This document shows, piece after piece, positions 32,750-42,978 of a DNA stretch of 64,000 nt; position 1 is the first letter of the stretch; each line of letters starts with the position of its first letter. The DNA is from Branchiostoma floridae (Eukaryota > Chordata > Leptocardii > Amphioxiformes > Branchiostomatidae): NCBI RefSeq assembly GCF_000003815.2, contig NC_049989.1, positions 10,619,382 to 10,683,381 of the forward strand. The letters run 5' to 3'. The translations under genes and the position numbers were made by a program. Under the pieces are notes generated by a model that saw only the letters and a program-made list of their open reading frames with translations, made no database searches and was not told the origin of the DNA.

Positions 32750-34600
32750 CGTTCTTAAGTGATTGGCCGTTATTGATCCAGAAGAAGGCGACAATGGTAA
32801 CATTTGTGTTGAAAGAAAGTGTAGCATTGTGCAGTGCTATTACTTGTGTGAGGCTGGTTTGAATGGAGAAATCAATGCAGACATGGCACGAACAGTTGTT
32901 GGTAAATTTACTTTTCAAATACTGTACTGACCATGGCATACACTACTTAACCTTTATCCGAGTGGTAGCCTATGTCCATTGTTTTTCGAAACAGGGTATA
33001 ATTTATTAATACCAAGTCGAGGGAATTTGAGAATGTTGCAGCTCGATGCAACGACGGATAAAGGTCACCCCAATATTTGAAAATATTTCTGTTTGATATA
33101 ACAACGGATATAGGTTACCCCGTGCATAAAGGTGAAGAAGCGTTACATACGTTGTTTTTTTTCATCGGTACTTCTAGTACTAGTGGGCTGACATTAACGT
33201 TAGGTCTGGCATAAGAGTCCCCGAACAAAGACTTGGTATAAGTGCGTAACCGAATTTTAATCTTATAACATTCTTCCCCGCTACAAGTTACAAGGGTCTA
33301 CTTGATAACTATGGGATACAATTACGATTGATATTCATCTGACACGCATAGACAATTTACAATATTTATATTTTAAAACATGCTAGCATGTTCTCCCTTA
33401 AAAAGGACGTACATGGAGCAAAAAAAGGAATCTGAAGTTTGCAAGGTAGCAGTATTCAAACAACTGTTATCAAACGTATCTTACTACGCGGATATCTAAC
33501 TTCCATTGGCCAATATGAAATTATTAAGAGAAATTCTATCCACAAGCGCGGTCCTCTCGTTAATGTGTATACTACTAAAAATTTGACATAAGTCTTCGAA
33601 TTTCATAATCATGTAACACTTTAGCGACCTTTGAAATACCAACGTACTCAACTCAAGCACGTTACTTCAACAAAACGATTTTCTATTTTATTGAAATGTC
33701 AGGTTACGTTCAGGGCTAAAATGCATGGCTCAATAAAATTAAAGAGTTATATACTACAGAAAATTTCTTTGCCGTCCTTATTCCACCTCGACCCTACTCG
33801 GTAGCCTCGGGTGCTTCTCGGGTCATCGTTGTCGCTCGCGTGGTCCCATTTGCATGCTCCTGTGGTACGTTTGTAATAGGTGAGGTCTCCGTAATGGATA
33901 AGGTCAGGGTAAGGGTGAGTAGTCTTTATCTTTATAACAAGCTACGCGCGATGATATTGTTATGAATAAGTTATATTCCTTCTCACTGACGTTTTTCGTG
34001 TATAGCTGGATACATGTAGGCACTGATGGGTGAACAAAACAGCTTCATGAACGACAGTTGCCCTTTCATTCAATTCACCGCAACAGTCTCAGTTTGGCTG
34101 AAACGTTATAACCGCAGTCGGCAAGTGTAGTGTCGTTTAAGGTCACGTATATTCAAATGAAGACTATGTGATGTTAGTGTAACTCCATAGAAGAACTTTC
34201 TTGCGGCAACTTTTTATAATCTTTTTTTTAGAAAACATTTTTTTTTTTTAAATCTACGATTCGGAGACCACATGGCTCCAAGAAATGGTTTGCACATTTG
34301 CATGATGTATGTCTGGATATGCACACCTTTAACTGTTTTACATATGTCACAAGAATAGAATTCCTATCATTTTCCGCTTGATTAATTATGCAAACTAGGC
34401 CCATATTAGCATATCTAGTATCTGTTAAATGTTCTACCTACCTCAAATTACATTTGCTACATCTTCAGAAGACATACAAGCTAAAATCAGAGTTCAGATG
34501 GAGATTTGTAATATGCAATACGTTTAAGTTTAAAGAAACGAATGTTCAGAAATAGTTTCACCTATTTAGTATGTGTTTTCTCTATACGGTTTCTCTTGAC
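32750..34600. other. No gene recognised
   Basis: 'gcaacgacggata' and 'acaacggatata' are a short degenerate direct repeat near 33045 and 33100. No motif-bearing frame was seen. Confidence 0.4.
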
Positions 34601-34604
34601 CAAG

Positions 34605-36310
34605 GCAGACATAACGTGGGCTTAACGTAAGGTTACTGAAGATCTGTTTCTTTCTAAAGTTCATGACAGCTTACGTAAGAATTGTAATGGTTTATATGAG
34701 CAATAAACTCTGTGCATCCAACTTGTACAATTATGTCTATCTGCAGACATGTTTGCGAACAAATTGGCTATTAGTGCAGTTGCCCTTAATTTAGCCATCA
34801 TATTGTACATATATTACCGCAGTAAATTTGTGTTGCCTTTATAACCTTGGCATCTAGAAGGATAGTCAGTACAAAACCTCTGTTCCCCGTTAATGAAAAT
34901 ATGTCTCTTTCCATCATGTACTGTTCAGCGTACTGGTTGAAAGATTTCTGAGAAATGTCCTCTCCGATGAAAAACTGTACTTCAAGCTTCGGATTACACT
35001 TGATGATTTTCTGGGATTTTGAAACCCCGTCCGTTGGCACATTCGGCATAAACATTCTGTCACGATTCATACATGACACGACCTGTGAGTGCTATTATTT
35101 TTTGAAGGCTTTGAAGGTTTGGCTTACCGGCAGTTGTGTCCTCAATATGATCTCTATCGGGACAGCAAGGAAGGCATAACGTGAACGTATTGGTAGCTAA
35201 ACGAAGAATAGTTTCATCCTAAAGTTAATGTGAGCTTACACAAGAATCGTAATGGCCAACAACTGCTGTAAAAGCAAATGTGTGCTTTCATCTTAATCAT
35301 CAAACTTTTGCCATAATGTCCTTCTGCAAAGCTCATCGCAAACAAATTGGCTATTAGTGCTCGCACTTGCTATCATTTTTGCCTGTCAAGCGAAATTGTT
35401 CAGTAAATCGAGACAGGAAGATTTTTGTTTTATTTTCTGTGACCCTTTTGTGCGCTTAACTTTACCATGTTTAAAATGTCGCCAACATTTATTGGTTTGG
35501 TTTCCACCAATGTAAAAAAAGTATAATAGCATTCTTACACTAATTTGCGATTATATAGAAGCATTTATAAGCAAAATAGACCTTTTCCGAGCATTTTTAA
35601 TTGCAACGTACAGTGTACAGTCATGAATATAATGAATCTCCAAGTCTGTCAAAGAAGCAATGGCTTATGTTTCAGATATTCTGTGGTTATTTTTTTTCAT
35701 CGATTTATATATATGTTTATCTATTTAGAGTCCTCATGACAATGGTGGGTATGGCATATCAGGTGTTACCATTTATTTAGTAAGGCCGCCATACCAACTA
35801 TGATATTGCCGCACTATTCATTTGTTATCTTGTCCCTCAGAACGATAGACTCTACAAAATATTCGTTTCCCTGGAGGTAATAAAACACTACTCTCTCGGG
35901 GTGCAAAATATACTCAGGACCACCTCTGATGATCTAATTTACAACTTGACCAATCAGAATCAGAGGACACGTGAATAAATCATGTTCATTTTGACGGTGC
36001 TGTTACGTGGTCCAACCGCATTTATAATAACTGCAATATGCATTGGGTTCCCTTCTTTCTCTTCCATCTACAGTTAATGTCTCTTTCTTACATGAACTCT
36101 TCAGCGTGCTGATAGCCAAAAAATTCTCACTGGTTTTAACTGGTTCTCACTGGTAATGTCAGGTCTATGATGACTTATCACGTTTGAAGCCACAGGTTTC
36201 ACCTAACGATTTTCTGGGATTTTTAAAACCCCTCCGTTGGCACATTTGGCATAAGCCTGCTGTCACGATGCATACATGACGCGACCTGTATGTGTGGGCT
36301 TTTATCTTCC
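34605..36310. repeat. Degenerate local duplication
   Basis: 34607-34790 matches 35160-35360 ('gcataacgtg', 'agcttac', 'caaacaaattggctattagt'). Separately, 34890-35095 matches 36065-36300 ('gattttctgggattttgaaa', 'ccgttggcacatt', 'tcatacatgacacgacctgt'). The duplicates have diverged by many indels. Confidence 0.65.
34855..35085 (-). pseudogene. Possible exon, duplicated and broken at 36.2 kb
   Basis: On the minus strand 'tagcactcacag' is a usable splice acceptor, followed by an open frame reading MNRDRMFMPNVPTDGVSKSQ, then LEVQFFIGEDISQKSFNQYA and EQYMMERDIF. The stretch FFIGEDIS...ERDIF loosely resembles the 'FFLLG...E...Y.DII' region of GT31 galactosyltransferases, but the RR..IR.TW motif that should precede it is missing, so this is only a hint. 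The copy at 36.2 kb keeps MHRDSRLMPNVPTEG in the homologous frame and then hits a stop, so at least that copy is dead. No downstream exon was found. Confidence 0.25.
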
Positions 36311-36314
36311 ACAG

Positions 36315-36405
36315 GGAGGCAGTAGTTTCGACTTGCCAGCAGCAGTAGTATAGCAGGAAGCACAGCGCCCGCTTCTCACGTAGGCTACATCTGAAAACAC
36401 AGCAG
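36315..36405 (+). other. Exon-like interval with good splice sites, not coding
   Basis: 'cttttatcttccacag' before 36315 is a good acceptor and CAG|GTAAGCATG after 36405 a good donor. All three frames contain stops, so it would be a UTR or non-coding exon. A related end, AAAG|GTAAGCATGTG, lies at about 37311. Speculative. Confidence 0.25.
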
Positions 36406-36419
36406 GTAAGCATGTACTA

Positions 36420-36785
36420 TTTTTGTCAAATTTAACAAATCTAGTTGTCAATGTTACCGTGGCCCATGGTAGAAAAAATACATTCATTATCACATTCCCA
36501 CTTCATGCAAAAATACAGACGAGGTTCTAGGTTGCGGTCGCATTGAAGACCCCATCCGTAGTTGGATGGTATCTTCAGATGCGTCCAGGAAGATTAAGTT
36601 GTATAATGGTGTTTTGCTTCTGTGCAGTTGGTTGTGACTTACGTGCTGCTCTTTGTATACTAGAGGTAGACTCCTTCTGATTTCCCGGTTTATCGCTGGT
36701 GAAGTCTTCGGATGGGCCTTTTGCATTTCTTTTTTTTTAATTTGTGGCTACTATGATTATTCTAAGACGTGTGTTATCTCGAGTT
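36420..36785. other. No feature recognised
   Basis: I see no repeat match or motif in this stretch. Confidence 0.3.
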
Positions 36786-36788
36786 CTA

Positions 36789-37116
36789 TTGCTAAGGGCA
36801 CAACTCGCCGTACGTGCAAATTCTAATGTGCTGTCTACGTGCCAAAAGGTGGGCATTTTTTTTGGATACGTAAGTGGTAAGTACCGCCTCCGTACGAACT
36901 CGTAAGGAATTCGACGGGTTTTGGAGCACGCAGACACGCCGTAGAATTTTACGTGCAAGCAAAACTTTGTGTGCATCAGGCTGCAGATACGAGCCAGTAA
37001 GGACGACGCGCCTCCCCTGTACAGCCTGGACGTTTTCAGAAATACGTGGCGGCCGTGGCCTAAAAAAAAACAACCTACGGACAAATTTCACGTGCGGCGC
37101 GTTGTGTCCTTAGCCT
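36789..37116. mobile_element. GC-rich TIR element (MITE)
   Basis: The left end GCTAAGGGCACAACTCGCCG then TACGTGCAAATT (36791-36822) pairs with the right end 'aaatttcacgtgcggcgcgt' then 'tgtgtccttagc' (37083-37114), giving TIRs of about 32 bp with about 6 mismatches. It is 324 bp long and markedly GC-rich compared with its flanks. The target duplication is unclear. Overlapping frames on both strands follow from its GC content. Confidence 0.65.
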
Positions 37117-37329
37117 AACCAACCCAAGGAGGTGAATTCACTCGTTTTACCTGAGATTTTTGATTAAGCTTTTTATTGTTGCTGTACTGAATATTGCATA
37201 ACGATATCGCCGGCAGCAGTATACCGTACTGTATAGCTAGAGGGACTGCAACCGAAGCAGCTATACTCTTCATCAACTGCAAAGACTACACCTACCTGAA
37301 ACGCAGAAAGGTAAGCATGTGTTGTAGGG

Positions 37330-37735
37330 GTGGGTACAGAAAATCCAGGTACGGTTCAGGTCCAGGGGATTACGTCATGGTCCTAAACCTATACATAACA
37401 CGTTGTAGAAACTTGTGAATGGGTGAAACGATGATCGAATTTTCCACATAGGAATCTATTTGGCGCCTTCAATTCCCCCTACTATTTTAGAATTCTGTCT
37501 TCATATAAATTCTGTATGTTTGACTATAAAAACGTGGTAAAATGACAAGAAAACTACCGCAATTCATTCTTGTTATTTTCTAAAACTAGTCAGCGCCAAA
37601 AGTTTCATTCCATGCCGATATACTAGTAATCTGGTCAGTTTCTTCACGATCCAAAATCCGGTCTATTGACTTTTTTCAGGTCAGTTTCGGACCGGTCCAA
37701 CAAGAAAAAAAAAGTTTTGTACCGTACACCGCATG
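37330..37735. repeat. Dispersed repeat with GGGTAC...GTACC ends
   Basis: It begins 'ggggtgggtacagaaaatcc' and ends 'ggaccggtccaacaag', A-run, 'ttttgtaccgtaca'. The right part ('ttttttcaggtc', 'cggaccggtccaacaa') recurs at 42930-42972 as a fragment. Weak inverted ends suggest a DNA element. Confidence 0.4.
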
Positions 37736-37990
37736 TGATTTCATCTTATATGCAACAATGTATTTGTCAATCTTTAAAAGAGACTTCCTATAGCTAAATT
37801 GATCTGATATCCAACAGGGCCTATGATAGGCTCACAACGCATTCTTGTGTGCTATTTCTGTGATGTTAGATTGTCCTTGAAAAGAATTTTGCATAGACAT
37901 TGCTAGTTTTGCCAGTAGATTTTACTGTATTCATTTTACTCTACGATTTGAATGCTTTCAGTAGCAACTGCAACATGTCATAATTGATTT

Positions 37991-38100
37991 TAGCCTGGAG
38001 TCCAGCCTTGTTCGCCTTTGTCTGCCCCCTAAGGTTGCTATTCTGCAGGGTAGCAACCTTCGGGAGCAGCCTAAAGCAAACAAGGCTGTAGTCCAGGCTA
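37991..38100. mobile_element. Small TIR MITE with 8-bp target duplication
   Basis: TAGCCTGGAGTCCAGCCTTG at the left and 'caaggctgtagtccaggcta' at the right form about 50-bp arms, meeting at GGTTGCTA...TAGCAACC. The flanks TAATTGAT and TAATTGTT are a 7/8 direct repeat, which would fit an hAT-like insertion. It is 110 bp long, so the whole element is a hairpin. Confidence 0.65.
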
Positions 38101-38257
38101 TAATTGTTTCGCTTCTACCTAGCGCGTTTCTGAATATAGGCCTATGAATCAAAGCTTAACAGAATATGTCTCTAGATTCTTTTAAAAAGTGAATCATTTC
38201 TATTTGACGCCTTGATAACAAATGACTGCAGAATGTTACACGTACAAAGAACTGGAT

Positions 38258-38345
38258 ACGTTTATGAAGGTTAGACATCCAGGTAAGCAATATTCAAATA
38301 CAATTCAATCTCTACAACTGGATAAAAACGGATATTTATTTCCGG
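38258..38345 (-). repeat. Hammerhead family P2, minus copy cut by gap
   Basis: 38290-38345 (attcaaatacaattcaatct, then 'ggataaaaacggatatttat', 'ttccgg') is the inverse of 38509-38558. By comparison with the plus copy, the hammerhead core should lie immediately beyond 38345, inside the gap. Confidence 0.6.
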
Positions 38346-38445
38346 NNNNNNNNNNNNNNNNNNNNNNNNNNNNNNNNNNNNNNNNNNNNNNNNNNNNNNN
38401 NNNNNNNNNNNNNNNNNNNNNNNNNNNNNNNNNNNNNNNNNNNNN
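38346..38445. other. Assembly gap, 100 N
   Basis: Exactly 100 N. The round number suggests a gap of unknown true size. It lies in the middle of a head-to-head inverted pair, which is a likely cause of assembly failure. Confidence 0.95.
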
Positions 38446-38459
38446 TATGTTCTGACTAG

Positions 38460-38565
38460 TTCATTCTTTCAAGCTGAAGAAGAGTGATGGATGTCACTCG
38501 AAACGTCCGGAAATAAATATCCTGTTTTTATCCAGTTGTAGAGATTGAATTGTATTTGAAAAAAG
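38460..38565 (+). ncRNA. Hammerhead ribozyme core, intact catalytic bases (family P2)
   Basis: CTGAAGA (38475-38481) fits CUGANGA. Helix II is GAGTGA (38483-38488) / TCACTC (38495-38500) with GGAT in the loop. GAAAC is at 38501-38505 and the cleavage triplet GTC at 38506-38508. All conserved core bases are present. Helix III is only A-C/G-U with no loop, so cleavage would need a dimer (ACGT is self-complementary), as described for Penelope-type hammerheads. Helix I is weak in this copy: only the first base pair plus a few distal ones form. The downstream 'ggaaataaatatcctg' is repeat body. Confidence 0.65.
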
Positions 38566-38576
38566 AACTGGATAGT

Positions 38577-38632
38577 ACTAGTTTTCATTAAAGAGAAAGG
38601 TATCAGACGTTTCCATCAAGGTAAAGAATTTA
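38577..38632 (-). repeat. Hammerhead-like relic (family P4)
   Basis: On the minus strand CTTGATG is followed directly by GAAACGTC and TGATACCTTTCTCTTTAATG. The cleavage side is preserved but helix II is deleted, so it is inactive. It points away from the P2 copy less than 100 bp upstream. Confidence 0.4.
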
Positions 38633-38779
38633 GATCTGTTATTCCTCCTCTGAGAATCAAGACTTGCTGTAATCCAATTGGCACGAAACATTGGGACGGC
38701 ACATGTATATTTCACGTATTCAGTTTGACTGTGGAAGGATTGACATAACAGGTGACTATCACCTTTGTAAGATGTCAAA

Positions 38780-38990
38780 CTGGAGACCAGACTGTAAGGT
38801 TTAATCCGCTCACAACGGAAAGGACCCCTACTCTTTTCGTTAAATGCTGTGGGTTCGTTAACGTGTTCGAGGTGTGGCTCTCCCCGAACACAGGACCTCA
38901 ATTTGACGTTCTATTCGGGGGACGGTACGGTCTTAGCCGAAGCTAGGTACTCGTACTCTTGTGCCTGTGCCCAAAGCGCTGCCGATTACG
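38780..38990 (+). repeat. Fragment of the 'tggctctcccc' repeat
   Basis: 'gttcgaggtgtggctctccc' then 'cgaacacaggacctc' and 'tttgacgttct' match the 3' blocks at 13.45 and 22.1 kb. Confidence 0.5.
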
Positions 38991-39185
38991 CCAAGCGATC
39001 TCACATTCTATATTTTAATCTGTAGCGTTGATAAGGTCCCAATCCCTTCTCAATCCGACTATCGTCTTCATAAGTAGAATATAATGCAAAATATTTTTAA
39101 AAAATATAACTGAAAAGACAGCAGAACAACACAATGCGTACAAATTCATCGATAGACCTACAGGTAATAGGACGCGTCAAAAAGC

Positions 39186-39235
39186 AGTTACTCAAGCAAC
39201 TGGATATGATTTCGTGTCCAGTTGCTTGAGTAACT
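39186..39235. repeat. Perfect 19-bp palindrome of P1 tails
   Basis: AGTTACTCAAGCAACTGGA (39186-39204) and its exact inverse TCCAGTTGCTTGAGTAACT (39217-39235) flank a 12-base loop. Both arms are the 3' tail of the hammerhead repeat P1 (compare 57711-57726), so this looks like two copies joined tail to tail. Confidence 0.75.
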
Positions 39236-39239
39236 ACTT

Positions 39240-41140
39240 TGATTTTGGTGAAGCGTAAAAATGAAATGAATGAGCGCTTTGTTGGATAGCTGATAGATCA
39301 CAGCTCAGTTAGCAGCGAGACTGCCTTCCAGGTGGGATGTTAATTGATGAAGCACTCCTTCCCGTTGACTCAACAACCAGTCTGGGCCCTTGATTATCCC
39401 GTCAATATATGTCCTCGTCGATATATGTCGTCTGTAGTCCATACATTAGAAATAACAGTGTGCTCGGAATAAACTGTAAATACATTCAAGTTTGCGCGGA
39501 TTTAATTTCGTAGTAGCGGGAAAAAAGACATTTCGTGGTGGTTTTAAGTTCACGGTAGAAACATGCACTGTAGTCTCTTACTGCCATGGAAAAATGTTCG
39601 CGGTGGTTTTAAGTTCGGCGTTCGCGGGAAAGCGAAAATCGCGATCATTAAACCACTACGAAAGTTTCTGCATTGACAGTATTCGGTTAAATGGGACCCA
39701 GAAACATCAACTTGGTAAAAGATAGGTCAAGTGAGACTGATAATGCTGGTGCCTTAAATAGGTCGGAGGGGCTTTTACGGAGCTTAAAGTCTTAGCGAAT
39801 GTAGAACGCAAAACAGTGAAAAACACACTGTTAAAAACACCAATTAGCGATGTGTTTGGGGTATAGTATGTAAAACCGTAGTGACTTTCGCAGACGTTTC
39901 TAGTTCAATGCAGGGGCTTTTAGCTAGGGTGCAAACCTTTTAAGATATATGCCAGATTGACGAATCTCTCAGGTCATCAACTAGTTTCACTCCCTTACAT
40001 AGGCAATTTTGGACCAGTGTCCCTTTCATACAACTGCACTAGCTTCCTTGTGTTTGTCAAATGTACCCTTACCCATGTGACACAAGTACGTTTTATTACT
40101 CACTGTACAATAGTTGTGAATTGTAAACGTACTAGTCTAAGTACCTAACTTTTCTTACTTTAAAAAAACTACAATGAGCTAGTGTGTAGGGATAGTTTAT
40201 GAAGTGCTTGTTGATTCCAAACAAGACGCTTTCTGAATATATCTGTCTTTATTTATTTGTCCACTGTCTGTCTTCGGCCAACAGCTCCTTTGTCCCGAGA
40301 ACTATTTCTCTCGCAGATGGATTGACTGACGACCCTTTCTAAACCGTTTAACCCAAAAGTCAAATACCATTTGTTTCAAATTGCTACCACAGTTCGTTGG
40401 GCCTTGGAAAAACATGTTGAGTTTCCTGTTTCTTGACCTAACCTAGAAAATCCTGTTGACCCTGGCCCCTTTTTGGGGTGGGCAGTCTAAAAGCGCTAAG
40501 AAAAAAAAAAGATAACCCCTATCTACCGGCCCTATCTTGTTTTGGAACTGAGACAGGAAACACAACATTTTCTAGGTCTTATCATTAAAGGCAATGGGAA
40601 TTGATGTGTAATGCAGAGGAGAGTGCAGAAAATGGCATTCAGCTAGCATGGATCTAAAAGTTTCAAATTGCTGACAGCAGCAAAATTCAAAGCATGTTTC
40701 AGTAATAATTTATCAGTGACAGTTCCCCTGGCATACAAGTTTGGGTTAGCATTCTAATTCATTATATTCCCATTTTGTGCGTACATTAACAAGTTTTGCT
40801 GATAAAATGATAGCACGCCTGGAGGATGTAGTCAACAGTGCGTAAAATTCAATAGTATAAATCGTGACTGCCTAAAATAGTAACCGTCGAAATAAGCCAG
40901 ATTTCTGTTATCTGGTTGCAGGACTTGAAAGAAACAATGTTACCTTTTATTAGATATTTTTGTCATTTCACAGATTGAATATATTATCATATTGGAAAGC
41001 ATGGCTTTTCACCTTTGCACAGTGGTAGAGAAAAGTTTAAAAAAATTTGATGAAGCAAACAAATTTCATTCAACTTAAAAACAGCATATTACATGTTTTG
41101 TGAAGCAATAAGAAGGTTATAGTCAAGTTCAAAACACATA
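39240..41140. other. No gene; hammerhead-like scrap near 39.9 kb
   Basis: On the minus strand 39884-39900 reads GAAACGTCTGCGAAAGT, the 3' half of a hammerhead-type repeat without the CUGANGA half. The rest has no supported feature. Confidence 0.35.
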
Positions 41141-41142
41141 GA

Positions 41143-41185
41143 TCCCCTTACACTAGACGGCGATCACGCTGAATTTTCTAAGCGA
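41143..41185. mobile_element. Solo end of the ACTAGACGGCGATC MITE
   Basis: CCCCTTACACTAGACGGCGA then TCACGCTG matches the left TIR of the 29844 element. The rest is missing. MITE copy E starts a few bases later. Confidence 0.55.
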
Positions 41186-41190
41186 TCTAA

Positions 41191-41467
41191 AGGTGGTTAC
41201 TCTCTGTACTTGGGGCACCGGTGCGGCACTGCGGGGTTCGTTCACTGCGGCACTGTACGTTATGTTATTTTCGCCGATTTTTTTTAGATAATTCAGATAT
41301 TTCGTAAAACGTAAAAGTATGACTTAGAAGACAACAAAATACACAAGCGTAAGTAAATCTGTTCTTTATCTCTGAAATTCGTTCAGTAATCTTCGAACCC
41401 CACAGTGCCACACTAGTGCCCCCAGTGCGGGGGCACCAGTGTGGCACTGTGTATTGTGGCACCACCT
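41191..41467. mobile_element. TAA-flanked TIR MITE, copy E, with doubled right end
   Basis: TAA (41188-41190) then AGGTGGTTACTCTCTGTACT. The right side has 'ccacactagtgcccccagtg' and then a second inverted tip 'cgggggcaccagtgtggcac' before CACCACCT. The right TIR has been partly duplicated in inverted form, making the copy about 30 bp longer than its relatives. Confidence 0.75.
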
Positions 41468-41599
41468 TATACCAAATTCATGCTACCCTTCATGTTACAA
41501 TCGGAATACAATGTGAAGTTTAAAGATATGACTAAAATGGCATCACACACAAAATTTGATATTAAAGAATCGTTGAAACTGATTAAGTGATCTGTCAAA

Positions 41600-42130
41600 C
41601 ATAATAGATTGGGGGTTTAATTCGTAGCCACAGAAACGTGACGGGGACTTCGGTTCTTAGGGACCTTTGTATTGGCAATCCTGAACTCTAGCTGTCAATA
41701 GTTTGCCTGCGTACCGTAGTTCAAGGAGTGAGATTGTTTTATCTATGGTTCCAGGCAGCATGTTTTACCAGGCCCCTTAGCCAACATTATCGACCATTCT
41801 TGACATGCAGTGTTTTGTCAATACGAACACGGCCATTGCAGGCGCCAGGCACATGTTCCAATCCATTAGTCAGTATGAGCTTGACCATAAATGTCCACAT
41901 ATATCTGTTCTGTGGTACAGCTGATATACACAGATTGCTGAAGTACAACACAGCCGTGAAATATGTTCTGTTGTATTTTGCAATAAACCTCAAAGTACAT
42001 TTGATAGACTCTATATCTAATGCGCGAACGTAATGGCCTGAGAAGCTTTGATTGTAACATAACGTTTGCCAGAGCTCCAAATCATAACTACTTATCATCT
42101 CTCAATTCAATACGTTATGAGCTGCTAAAA
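41600..42130. repeat. 650-bp repeat unit, copy U1 (separate)
   Basis: It contains 'ggacctttgtattggcaatc', 'gtaccgtagttcaaggagtg', 'ttgacatgcagtgttttgtc', 'gcaggcgccaggcacatgtt' and 'atctaatgcgcgaacgtaat', the blocks of the tandem units downstream. It lacks the 'caggattatatctatcgagc' segment at its end. Confidence 0.8.
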
Positions 42131-42134
42131 TAGC

Positions 42135-42500
42135 CCCACACAGTTCTCTGGGGACCAGTAGGAAAACGCCAGGAACACCATTTTTGACCTTCCTTTTGTG
42201 ACTCGTACCTATCCACCAAAGTCCAATAATACCCATCAACAACATCTCGAGTTATGTTGTTTACAGCCAAACGCACTTACGTACAAAGCTCCCTGGAGAC
42301 CAGTAGGAAAACGCCAGGTAAACCATTTTCGAACTTGACCTTCCTTTTTCTGACCCTACCTTCCCCCTAAATATCATATATATGCATCAACAACATCTTG
42401 AGTTATGTTGTTCACAGACAAACGTACTTACGTACAAAGCTCCCTGGTGACCAGTAGAAAAAACGTCAGGTATACCATTTTTGACCTTGACTTTTTTTCA
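42135..42500. repeat. Tandem repeat, about 147-bp unit, 2.5 copies
   Basis: 'gaccagtaggaaaacgccag' occurs at about 42153 and 42297, and as 'gaccagtagaaaaaacgtca' at about 42448. Each is followed by 'accatttt', 'gacctt' and 'caacaacatct.gagttatg'. Confidence 0.8.
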
Positions 42501-42975
42501 CAACTGCTATACACCTACAAAATACCATCAAAATCCATCCACAACTTTTTGAGTTATATGCATTTACCTACATATAGACCCAAAAAGTCCTGACTAAGCC
42601 GTTTCCATAATCTTCTGACATTCTAACGAAGGCAATTATCTGTGTACTTATTTATACTCAAAACAACGCTCCATTTCGCTACAAAGGAATCTGTAAAGTG
42701 GAGAATCCGATGTCCATTGGCGGTTAAAATCTTATCTTCATGTTGCAACACCACCTGCCTCTGTTTTAGACCATGTTTAACGTTTGACGTTGGAAACTGA
42801 GTAAAAAAAAACTATCAAGACTCCTCTGCTTCGCTCTTGTTATTTTCTTGGATATGTAAGCCACAAAACACGTGAACGCCTAACAGTATAGTTTGTTCCA
42901 TTTCGACTCCGCCCAACATCCGACCCACTAATTTTTTTCAGGTCCCGGCGGTATTTCCGGACCGATCCAACAATG
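42500..42975. other. No gene; fragment of the 37.3 kb repeat
   Basis: 42925-42972 ('ttttttcaggtcccggcggt', 'ccggaccgatccaacaa') matches 37673-37702. The rest is unassigned. Confidence 0.4.
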
Positions 42976-42978
42976 ATT

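Noticed and set aside
34076-34120. Another hammerhead (GGCTGAAACGTTATAACC)
   Set aside because: No CUGANGA or helix II upstream.
34855-35085. GT31 galactosyltransferase exon
   Set aside because: Only a loose FFIG...DIF resemblance; the diagnostic upstream motif is missing, so the function is not claimed.
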